DNA of 64,000 nucleotides, from the NCBI GenBank assembly GCA_001724265.1, contig MEDY01000005.1, forward strand, positions 124,001 to 188,000, read 5' to 3'. This document shows, one piece after another, positions 34,138 through 44,843 of the stretch. The DNA comes from Rhizaria sp. SCN 62-66. Taxonomy: Eukaryota; Rhizaria, unplaced. Under the pieces are notes generated by a model. The model was not told the DNA's origin. It worked only from the letters and a program-made list of their open reading frames with translations, and ran no database searches. The translations under genes and the position numbers were made by a program. Within the stretch, counting starts at the first letter, position 1; every line of letters starts with the position of its first letter.

Positions 34138-37100
34138 ATGGGCCGCCCGCAAGGCAAGTCGGGTTCTTCCTCTGGCAAGAGCAAGACCTCGGCCAAAGTC
34201 AGGAACAAGAACGCCAACAAGGCGAACCGGCACAAGTACACCCAGGCGAAGCAGGATCGTCGCAATGCTGAAGCGCGCGAAAACGTGCTGAGCACGGCGA
34301 TGAACGCCGAGTACGGCTACAGCGTCAACCTCAACGCCAACAGTAAGCACGCGAAGCGCATGCTCGCGCGGCAGCAGCGCAGGGCCGCGGCGGCCAAGGC
34401 GGACCGGCGCGCGGACGAGCGCAATGCGCCGGTGCGCCCTGAGGACGTGGGCGCCGTGCTGTCTGGCAAGACGCGCGCCACAGCCGTGTCCACGGTCGAC
34501 CCCAAGACGGGCAAGCTCGTCACCGCCGCCGCCGCCGTCATGACCGACGCTGACGCCGACGACGGGTCTGCGCACCGCGACAGCGGCCGCGGCAAGGGGA
34601 AGAAGACAGGCGCGCTGGCTGAGGCGCAGGAGATGCTGCGCAAGCAGGCCGAGCTTGAGCGCCGGCTCGCGATGAACGACGACGACGTCGACCTCTCCGA
34701 CTCGGCCTCCAACTCCGCCGACTCCGACTCGCAGTCCGGCTCCGATGACGACGACGACGAGGAGGAGGAGGAAGAGGACGGGGCCAGCAAGGCCGCGGCC
34801 CGCCGCCGCGCTCTGCTGGGCCCGTCTGCGTCTGACCTGGCGAGCTTCGAGGAGCGCGACAAGGCCAAGGCCGCCGCGGCCGCGGCCGAGCTGGCGAAGC
34901 AGAAGCAGCAGCAGCCAAAGAAGGGCAAGATGATCACGCCGCAGATGGCGGCGATGCTCAAGGCGCAGGGCCGCGACGCGCACCAGGAGGCCCGCGAGCG
35001 CGCCGAGAAGCAGGCCGCGGACAAGATCACGCGCGCCGCAAAGCACGCCGAGCTCCAGCGCAAGCGCGAGGAGACACGCAGGGAGGCGCAGAAGCGCCGC
35101 GACCGCCTCGCGGGGCTCATTGACAGCGACGACGAGGGCGGCAACGGCGATGACGACGATGACGAGGAGGACGACGAGGAAGAGGCGCTCAAGCGGTACG
35201 CAGACTACTTCTCGCGGCAGAAGGACCTCGAGGGCGCGCCGATGCTGGAGCTGGTGAAGCAGTACAAGCACCAGAAGGTGCTCGCGGCGGGCGAAGCGCG
35301 CCGCGAGGGTCGCGAGCCCGCGCCCGACTCGGACGCCAGCGACAACGACAGTGGCAGCGACAACAGTGAGGAGGACTACGATGAGGACGGCGAGGAAGGC
35401 AGTGAGATCGAGCTCGAGAGCAACAGCGACGACGACGGCGGCGACGACGACGGCACCAGTGTGTTCGGCGACCTGTCCTCTCCCGCCGCGGCCGCAGCTG
35501 CCGCCGCTGCTGCCGCCGCCCGCTCTGGCAGCAGCTCCAGTCTCAGCGCGGACGCGCTTTCGGGCCCTCTGAAGCGTGCGCCGAGCGGGACCAAGGCGAG
35601 TAAGCACGAGGACGAGGAGGTCGAGTCGCGGCTGTACGCGGTGCAGCGCCAGCGCGCGGCCGATGCCGCCGCCGCCGCGGCTGCCGCGACGACGGCCGCG
35701 CTGGGCGCGCGCAAACTCATGGTGCGGCGCGCCGACGGCACTTGGGTAGAGAAGGCCGACGAGCGGCACGTGGCCGACGCGCTTGCCCAGTCCGCGCCCG
35801 GTGGCGCCGCGCGGCCGGACCTGAGCGCGTACAAACGCGCGAGCGAGGAGGAGCGCGCGAAGCTGAGCCGGCAGATGAAGCGCGAGCACGAGCTGACGCA
35901 GCTGCGGAAGCGCATCGACGCGGGCGAGGACGTCGTCGGCAGCGATGACGAGGATGGGCTCATGCACTCGCGGCTGCGCGACCAGCTCGAGGAGCTCGAG
36001 GAGGCGACTCAGGAGAATGAGCACGTGACTGACGCGCTGGCCAAGGCGCGCGCGCTTGTCTCCGACGCCAAGCGCTCCAGCGGCAGCAAGGACGCCAGCA
36101 AGGACGCTGGCAAGGACAGTGGCAAGAAGGGCGGCAAGAGCAAGCGTCGCCGCGCCGGGTTCGAGGACGACGAGGCCGAGGCGGCGGCGATGTTCGCGGA
36201 CGACGACAGCGAGGCTGAGTACGACCCTGAGCGCGCCAATCCCGACGCTAACCTTGACGCCTCCGACAGCAACGACAGCGACGACGACGACGACGAAGAG
36301 GCCACCCGCGAAGAGGTTGCCCGCGCCATGGCGCTGCGCCGCTTCTCGGCCCGCACCGACGGCACCGACGGCGGCGCAGGCGGGCTCGACGCGGCGTCGC
36401 TGGCCATGATCGAGGCCGGCCGCCGCGCGGGCATCCCCGCTGAGGTCGTGCGCGCCGCCGCGGCCGAGCTGGCCGAGAAGCGTCTCGCAGCCAAGCTCAA
36501 GGCCGCGCGTATTGCGCGCCTCCGTCAGGTACGCAAACAAAGATATCGCATTGTAATGTGCTTTTTACTATGATATTTGATATATTCATTTACCGCATTA
36601 CTTATTTATTTTTACATTCTAATTTTATCACATATCACTCACATATCATTCTTCTATATTCTTTTTTTGTGCTTTTTAGGTTCAACTCGTTCTGGCGGAG
36701 CTGTGCGAGGAGGTTCTCTCGAACCCCGAAAAGTACCTGGCTGCGGGCCACGGCGACGCGCTGCTGGACCTGTGCCGCGACTCGGACCCGGCGGCGCAGC
36801 AGCTGGCGATGACGTCGCTGACGCAGGTGCTCATCGACGTGATCCCCGGCTACCGCATCAAGCTGCCGACGAAGCAGCAGCTGGCGCAGGAGCAGAAGCT
36901 TGGCCACCGCATCTCGCGCGACGTGCAGAAGAACCGCGCGTTCGAGAAGTCGCTGGTGACAACGTACGGCAAGCTCGTCTCGCTGCTGCGCGTGCGCACG
37001 CGCCGCGCCATGACGGGCGTGCACGCGCGCAGCCTCGAGCGCCAACGCGCGACGGCGCTCGCTAAGGGCAAGAGCACGGCGCACATCAAGGACGATGGCG

Positions 37101-40069
37101 ATCTCTCGCTCACGGCTCTGCGCTGCATGTGTCTGCTGTTCGAGCGCGGCTTTGCGTTCAACTTCGCCAAGCACCTCGCCTCGTTCCTAGCAGCCGTGCT
37201 GACGTCGTCGCTCGACACGTACCGCGACTTGGTCGCGCGGTCCGTCGTGTTTGTGTTTAAGTCGGACGTGGCAGGCGACGCGACGCTTGAGATTGTGCGC
37301 GCCATCTCGGCCGTGTTCAAAGCGCGCGGCGCGGACCGCATCCGCGCGCCGCTGCTCTCGGTATTGTTATCACTGCCGCTCGACAAGAACGTCATCACCG
37401 CGCGCATCCTGAGCCGCAACGACAAGAAGAAGAACCAGCAGCTGCGCAGCTTCGACGGCAAGCGCGCGCCCGTGGGCAAGGGCGTGCACAACTGGGCGCG
37501 CGACCAGGAGAAGCTCGACGCGCTCGAGACCAAGGCCAAGAAGATGCTCCGTGCGGGCAAGGAGGTCGACTTCAAGAAGATGAAGGCGCAGGCGGGCATT
37601 CGCGACGCCAGCGACGGGCCCGCCAAGGTCGACGTCAAGGCACTGCGCCGCGACATGGAGGAGGCCGACGCAGAGGTGTCGCTGACGCACCGCCGCAAGA
37701 CGCAGACGGCGATCCTCGCGCTCGTCATGACCATCTACTTCAGGTACTTGAAGCAGGCGCCGACGCTCAAGTCGCTCTACAGCAAGAACACGGCCGCCGC
37801 CAATGCCGCCGCCGCGGCCGCGAGCGAGGAGGCCAAGAAGAAGGAGAACAAGGATGAGAACGGCAACAAGGACGGCACCAAGACGACCGACGCTTCCGGC
37901 GCCCCCGTGGCGTCTGCCGCGCCCGCGACGTACGTGGACAAGGACGGCGTGACACGCATGGTGCCGTGGAAGCCGCCCGCGGTGACAGAGCCGCCGTCGC
38001 ACCTGCTACTGGCAGCCGTGCTCAAGGGCGTGTGCCAGTTCGCGTACCTCGTCAATGTGGAGCTCGTGTTAGACCTGCTCGAGCACCTTAAGATCGTCAT
38101 CGGCGCCTCTGCCGTGGCGTCGTCGTTCTCGCCGTCGATGGGCGCGACGGCCGAGGAGGGCGCCAACGCGCTCGCCGCGCTGGTGCCGCGTTCGCTCAAG
38201 GAGCGCCGCCGCATGAAGAAGGAGCAGAAGCAGGCCGCGGCGCGCGAGACCAAGACGCTCAAGCTTCTCTCGGGCAAGAAGACTTCCAAGGACGAGGACG
38301 AGGACGACGAGAAGGAGAAGAACGGCGAGGACGACGACGATGAGGACGGCGACGATGAGGACCAGTACGCGCTGCCGCTGCGCTCCGCACTGCTCTGCAT
38401 CCACACGACCTTCACACTGCTCAAGATGCACTCGAGCGCGCTCACCATCGATCTGCACGCCTTCTACGCGTCCTTCTACGACACGCTGTGGCAGCTCATC
38501 TTCCCGCACGAGTCGCACCACCTGCCGCTGGCGCTTGACTGCTGGGAGCTGATGCTGTGCACCGTGCGCGTCCCGCTGCCGCCCGCGCGCGTCGCCGCGC
38601 TGTGCCGCCGCTTCATGATCGTGGCCTCGCAGCTTAACCCGGCGCTGTCGATTGCGGTGACGCACGCCGTGGGACTGGCCCTGCAGCGCCACCCGCGCGC
38701 GGGCGCGATCCTGCATAACGAGGGCCACAACTCTGGTCAGTACGACCCGCTGATCGGCGACCCCGACGTGTCGCACGCGCTGGCCACGCCCGCGTGGGAC
38801 ATCGCGCTGTGGGCCGGCTCGAGCTTCCACCCGCTGATGCCGCGCTTCATCACGCACGCGCTTGACGTGCCCGCGCACATGTACGCTGTGGCGGCCGCGA
38901 CGGGCACCAACGCGGAGCAGTTCGGCAACCCGGCCTCGGTGTCGGGCCCCGTCGTGCGCACGGGCCCACGCGAGAAGCGCGGACACGCCAGCCTCGAGCT
39001 CAGCGACGACGGCATGCCCGCCTTCGCCACCTCGGGGCTGACCGTGACCGTGGGCGGAGACCGCTGCCCGCTGTCGCGCCTTGCCCCGCGCCACGTGCTG
39101 CGCCTGCTGGACCGCTCCGCGGGTGCGCTCTTCCCCGATATCCCGGCGCCCACGCCCGTGATGCTTGCGCTGTCGGCGCCAGACCACCCGTCGGTGACGC
39201 CCTCGGCGCTCAAGACGGCCATGTCGCGCGCCTCGACGGCTCGCCGCGCCGCGTTGCTGACGCGCTTTGCGCCCGCGCGCCTGGTGCCCGCCGCCTACGC
39301 CGCCGCGGTCGACCGGCTCGAGGAGGCCGGCGGCGTCAAGACCTTCCCTAAGGGTTTCAGCGTCGAGAACCTCTTCCGCGATCCCTTCGCCGTGAGTAAC
39401 AGCAACAGCAACAACAAGAAGGGCAACAAGCAGCAGCAGCAGCAGCAGCAGAAGAGTGCCAAGAACGCCAAAAACGCGGGCACGGAGGCCCCCGTCGAGC
39501 ACCAGAGCAAGAAGGCGCGCCGTGCGAGCGCCCTGGCCGCAGCGGCCTCCGCGGCCGCTGCGAACGACGTGGTGCTGGGCGGCGACAGTGTGGCCGCGTG
39601 GGTGAGCACGCCGCTGCGGTGGGGCGGGCCCGCGGGCGTGGCGGCGGCGCGGGACCGCAAGCGGCGTCTCGACAACGCGGAGTTCGCGGTGCTTGCGGGT
39701 CGCGTGCGCGACGCGCGCGGGCTCACGGGCAAGCCGCTGACCGCGACGGCGACGACCAACGCGAACGCTGTCGCGAAGGATAACGGTGCGAAAAGTGGCG
39801 CGAATGCGATGACCGACGGCACTGCTGACGACGTGTACTTCGGTGACAGCGACGGTGAGCTTGATTTTGAGGGCGATGAGGGCGACGAAGGGGAGGAGTT
39901 TGAGTTTGAGCTCAATGAGGACGACGAGGACGCTGAGGCCGAAGATGAGGATGAGGACGATGACGAGGATGACGACGAGGCTGAGGCTCGGGCTCAAGCT
40001 GAGGCTGCAGCGGCTGCTGCTGCGGCTGCCAAGGCAAAGGACAAGAAGACTACTGCCGGCAAGCGTTGA
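34138..40069 (+). CDS. NOC3: NOC3, nucleolar complex protein for 60S ribosome assembly and export
   Basis: Two exons, 34138-36528 and 36680-40069 (1,925 residues), joined in phase 0 over a 151-bp intron (donor GTACGC, acceptor TTTTTAG); stop TGA. NOC3 features start at the junction: LAELCEEVLSNPEKYL, YRIKLPTKQQLAQEQKL and REVAGDN-region equivalents at ~800-880, then the CBF/Mak21-type domain with LLAAVLKGVCQFAYLVNVEL (~1238), LRSALLCIHTTFTLLKMH (~1360), YDPLIGDPDVSHALATPAWD (~1485) and HPLMPRFITHAL (~1513). NOC3 pairs with NOC2 on pre-60S particles in the nucleolus and nucleoplasm and is also linked to replication initiation in yeast. Family members are about 660-800 residues. Here a ~790-residue N-terminal region of acidic runs and charged coiled-coil-like helices and an acidic C-terminal tail are added. 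The upstream ATG at 34030 lies in AT-rich sequence, so 34138 is preferred. Confidence 0.92.
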
Positions 40070-40936
40070 AATTGTCGCCGTCGCTGTTTTGGTTAATCTC
40101 CCTTGATACGTAATAACTCGGAGCTATACTTGCCAGAATAACTCTGCACACATGAGCGCACTGTGGCCACTTGTTTCTTTAGTACACAAATCAAACCACT
40201 TTTATTAACACAAATTCGAATAACAATACAATTAACACTATATGTAGTAAGCTCAACAGCGTATTTATCTTTGAACGTGCCACCAATTTGGGACGGCCTA
40301 ACTTCAAAAAACGTACCCACCCTCTCTCCTCGAACTCCGCCAAGGTATCTTGCAGAATACACGCAGAGTGTTGTGTAATGATCTCACATGTTCTATGTTT
40401 GTTAGAATATAACTGTATGTTTTGTACTTGATCCTTTTTCTTCTGATATCTCACCATCCTGTTATTCCTGTTCTATTTCTTTCCTCCGCTCCCGCAGGTT
40501 CGCACACCCGTTCTCGACTTTTCTCGTTCTCTTGTTCACTGATTGAAGCCATAGTCGAAAAATATATTGCGCTCATGCTCCGCTTTGCTCGTATTATGAC
40601 ATCTCACTTGCTTGCGCCGCACATTCTTGCATCCACTCGAACTATCTTGAGTAGTAGGAAAGTTTCTGGGCTCTCTGTCTGCCCTTGAGACCACTACTCT
40701 CCACTTCCTCCACTCTTGGCAGCGGCATTTCGCGCATTCTGGACGCCCGCTCTTCCAGTAAAAGCTCGAATCTCGGTCGCAGTCGCCGCAATCTCAACCT
40801 TAACGACAACACAATTCTAAGCGTCAATCTCTCTTCTGCCTTGGCCTCTGACTCTAATAGCTGCTGGAGCAAGAGTAAAACAGCAGCAACAACAAGCCAC
40901 TTCCCATCTTTGCCTCTGCTGTTGCACTCTTTATCC
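40070..40936. other. Intergenic region, no gene called
   Basis: This 867-bp AT-richer stretch lies between NOC3 and the ankyrin-type gene. The frame of the downstream gene is open from 40,685 but without an ATG, and it reads Ser/Asn-rich there, so the true N-terminus could lie upstream if an unseen exon exists. Nothing else recognised. Confidence 0.4.
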
Positions 40937-43900
40937 ATGCGCCCTACTGCGTCGCCTACCCGCCTGCTTGGTCAGAACGTTGCGCCTGTTGGCACTCATG
41001 TGCGTGCCTCCAGTACAGCAACTACGTCAGGGTCCGTCCCTCGTGTGCCTCATGAAACTTTTTTCGCGGCCAATCTTGAGTCTACAAATGCGCCTCCGCC
41101 GTCGATCCTTTCTGACGCCTTTGTCAAGAACTTCTGGAAAGACTCAGAGTCCCTCTCTGCCTTCATCACGGCGCACCGATCACGCGAAGACGACATCATT
41201 GCCGCTCTTTTGCAGCGTCCGCTGACCATGAGCGACAGCGACGCCATCAGCAGGCTACACGAGACAACCCCCTTGCGTGATATCGAGATCCGCACTGGAC
41301 TGTTGTGCCCTCCAGCACACGGCCCTCTGCCGCTTGCCGCCGCTATTATGTGCAATTTACCACGGCTAGTTGGTGCTTTGGTCCGCGCCGGCGCGTCCCC
41401 TCACGCGTACTCGTGCGACGGCAACGCGCTGCATCACGCTGCCGCGCGCAACAACGTCGCTTGCGCCAAGGAAATCTTCTCCAGCACACCGCGTTCCGAA
41501 TGGGCAAAGTTACTTAACGCGGGTCTACGCACGGATACCATTAGCGATATGCGCAATAACTTTGAGCATACTTCCCCGTATCTTGCATTGGACCGTCACA
41601 TGATCCTCGCGCGGCCGCTTGAGGTTGCGCTTGACGCGGGCCACCTCGAGATAACACAGTTTCTGCTCAGCGACGAGATTATGTACTATAACAGCGATGA
41701 TGATGCCGCTGGAGAAGTTCCTTCGATGAGCACTGCGTGCCGCGAGCACACTGTGACGGGTGTCTGTGATGTTTCACAACAAAAATTATTCGATACTTTT
41801 GCGCCTCAGAGGAACTATTTGGGCACATTTCCTGGTCCTGATACTGTCGAAATAGCTCGGCTTGCGTTCAGTAATGCTAACAAGGCCGTAACTACAGCAA
41901 AGAGTTCCGCAGATGCCGCAGCAGCCGCTCTAGTTGCTGCACGCAAAGCTAACCTGGATGTTGATGCAGCCATTGCACGCGCAGCAGCCGCAGCTGATAA
42001 CGCATACATGGCAAAAAAAGAAGCAAAGAAATGTGGCGATTTGTTTGTTGCCGCCAACAATAAGGCTTGTAATCGTGGTAAATCGCTAAACTACCGTTGG
42101 TCGTCGAAATGGGAGGGTGATGCCGACTTAATACGATACAATAATGAGATGCAGCAATGGCAACAGCAACAGCAGCGACATGAATCTTCCAGAAATCTGG
42201 ACAGCGACAGTAATGCAGATACGCTGCTGCAGCGACCGCATCCGTACAAGCTACGGCAATGGCGTATGTTATGGTGGCAGGCCGAGTCAGGAACAGAGTT
42301 TGACGCTAAAAGGTTCAGGTTCATTGCTAACCCAGTTCACGCTGCTGCCTCTGGTGGTAGTAAGGCATGCTTTGAAGCTTTGTTGTTGACACGCGCCCGG
42401 CTTGTGTCCGAAAATATCACGACAGTCAAGCAGGCTAAAGGTGTATTCGACGAAAAACAATTTTGCGACCCAGGGATCACCCTTTCGTTCGAGCTTGAGC
42501 GTGGGTATCTCCGCTGTGCGCTATTTGGACGAAATCCTGCGTTTGCCTACGATCTCCTTGTTTACAAGAATTATAACTTAGCTTGCTTTTACAGTCTATC
42601 ACCACTTCTCAAAAACACTGATTTTCAAGATCCTGAAATGGATTACGCTGAGTGCGATGAGTATGCGGAGCTCGCTCCCGAAGATTGGTGTCCTAAGGTC
42701 TTCGTGTTTGAGAAGAAACTTTGCGACTACTATCTTCAGTGCTCACGTTTCGGCCTCCGCAATGGCAAGTGGAATGGACAAGGGCTGCCGGATACCATTG
42801 CGTTTTAGAACTATATTGACTGTACCCAAAGGAAACATCCCAGGCGGATTGTAACTCGTGTAAAAACCTCAATAGTTGCATATCAGGCTATCTCCATGCT
42901 GCTGCAGTTGTCGCCCACGAACTCATCTATCTATAGTGACAGGCCGGTCAAGTTGTTCAGTCTTACACTTGGCGCGCGGAGGCCAGCCACGCTACCGGGC
43001 ACACGCGGCGAGCGTGATAACGAGGAGCACTTATGGGCTGTAATGAGTCAGTTCTGTGGCGAGAAACCTGACGGAGAAAAATTGGAGCAGAATATCGACG
43101 CAATTGTGCAACGCAGCAAAAAATGGGATACTGACATTGACACATGGAATGACAGCCCTGTCAGTCGGGGAAGTAGAAAGAACAACAAGAACATCACCTT
43201 AGCTTCCTAGGACTCTCGGATTAACGCTCATCTTGGCTTGCTGCCAAAAAACGATGCCGCTTTGCTTGCTTGTTGGCTCGCTGATTCGCTGACAGTAAAT
43301 GCCCATAATAGCATCTCTGAACGCGTAGAGTACATGCTTGCCATGGCGTGTCGCCAACGTGTTGGCGGCGCGCAACCCTCTGTCTCAGAGAGGTATCTTT
43401 GCGCAAAGAACAGCAACGCTCTGCTGTTTCCTGACATTGTCGCACTTACGTTGCTAATGTTGGATCTTGCCTCTCTTACTATTACTGACTTCAAGGCGCG
43501 CTTTAAGACTTGTGGCAATGACGATTCACCGGACTTTGCCCACAATGCAAACTCTGGTCATACTTCTGACACCACTATTGCGTCTCCGATGTTAATCAGC
43601 GCTAACACAAGCGGATTCCTGCGCACGCTTACGCTCTTTGGAAACAAAGTTGCTTCGCCCGACAAATCACAACTTGACTTGACCAACATTTGTAACAGCC
43701 CTTCAGATACCGCATCAGAGCGGCTGCGCGTCATCCGCGACAACATTTCTTTGGCGCTCATGAACACTGATAATCAGCAACTTGACTTTTACCGGCGATA
43801 CTCCAGTGCCGTGCACCGCTTAGACGTGACATCAGCAAATCTTGCAAGGGATCATTCGTACAGTGGCGCGACATTTCTGCGGGGTGTTATGAAAAGCGAT

Positions 43901-44305
43901 TTTAAGTACGGCGCTCTTACATTAGATGTTGAGATGATGAAAGCTTTTGTCTCCACTTTTCCGCCAAAACATATGATTGCGCTTGTGAACACTCTCAAGC
44001 CGTCACTTAATGATGACTTTGAACTCAAAAATGATGACACGGCCTTGAGCCAAATCAGCAATAATAGTGGCTGTGACAACGCAACTTCTGGTGATGACAT
44101 TGAGAGTGGTCAAGAGACAGGCAGTGATAATGACTATGTCCCTACAAATTCAACGCTTCCAGGCTACGACGGTTTACTAAAAATCGAAGCTGATCATGAT
44201 GATGAAAGCGACCATGAGTGCCATTATTGCGTCAACAACAGCTCTTGGCTTGATATGACCGTGGGCAGCACCAACAGCATTGCAGAGTTTCTTACGCCTT
44301 ATATC

Positions 44306-44394
<89 letters not shown>

Positions 44395-44440
44395 CGGCTC
44401 AGATCTCTCAACGCAGCATCCGAGACAATGCCGGTACTGA
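40937..44440 (+). CDS. Ankyrin-repeat-type protein of unusual composition, two in-frame TAG codons
   Basis: One frame runs from the ATG at 40937 to a TGA at 44438, 1,167 residues if TAG is sense. TAG occurs at 42806 (residue 624; TIAF-TAG-NYIDC) and 43208 (residue 758; TLAS-TAG-DSRIN). After them the same frame stays free of TAA and TGA for 133 and 409 codons, in sequence with ordinary mixed composition where random stops would be expected. Degenerate ankyrin-like units are visible: LVGALVRAGASPHAYSCDG with NALHHAAARNNVACAKEIF, PLEVALDAGHLEITQFLL, NPVHAAASGGSKACFEALL. An Ala/Lys/Asp-rich helical stretch lies at ~310-360 and a 30-residue Asn tract near the end. The GC content is clearly lower and the low-complexity style differs from neighbouring genes. 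Function is unknown. The C-terminus is uncertain because another frame continues better after the Asn tract. Confidence 0.65.
44306..44395 (+). repeat. (AAC)30 perfect microsatellite, poly-Asn
   Basis: Thirty uninterrupted AAC units, in the asparagine phase of the ankyrin-type gene. Perfect tracts of this length are unstable and prone to assembly collapse. Downstream, the gene frame stops after 15 residues, while a different frame remains coding-like to a TGA at 44616-44618. Confidence 0.97.
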
Positions 44441-44843
44441 AGCTAACACTGGTATGGCTGTGCCAACTAAGAAGCACGGTCTGCTTGTAAATGCACTTCG
44501 GCGGCCGCATTCGACAGCGCGGGAATGGAACACCCCACAGGCAATGCGAGAGCGGTTTCAAACAATCAAAACCTTGTTTGAAGATTTAGAGAGTTCTTCT
44601 GTCAATAAAAGTGAATGAGATCATGTCACATCGACGAAGAGAAGGTGAGGGGTCAAATGGAGTTGGATTTTATCGCTAGTTTATCTTTGTCATGAATTGG
44701 GTTTCTGAAATGGAATTATACGTCAAAAAATGTATTCAAATAAAGGTGAAATCATACTAAGTAAACAACCACATCCGAAAACAACAACTGTTTGACAAAT
44801 CAATGACTCTAAGAACATTAAATAAAACCATGTTTGAGTGCGC

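Noticed and set aside
14772-43210. Stop-codon readthrough as the explanation for the in-frame TAGs
   Set aside because: Seven sites share no readthrough context, and no gene here ends at TAG. Reassignment explains both facts, although transcript and proteomic data are needed to be certain.
44306-44395. A CRISPR array or telomere-like repeat
   Set aside because: It is a plain AAC microsatellite inside a reading frame, without spacers.
42896-44440. Two further separate genes starting after the TAGs at 42806 and 43208
   Set aside because: All parts are in one frame with no intergenic sequence between them. One gene with sense TAG is simpler.
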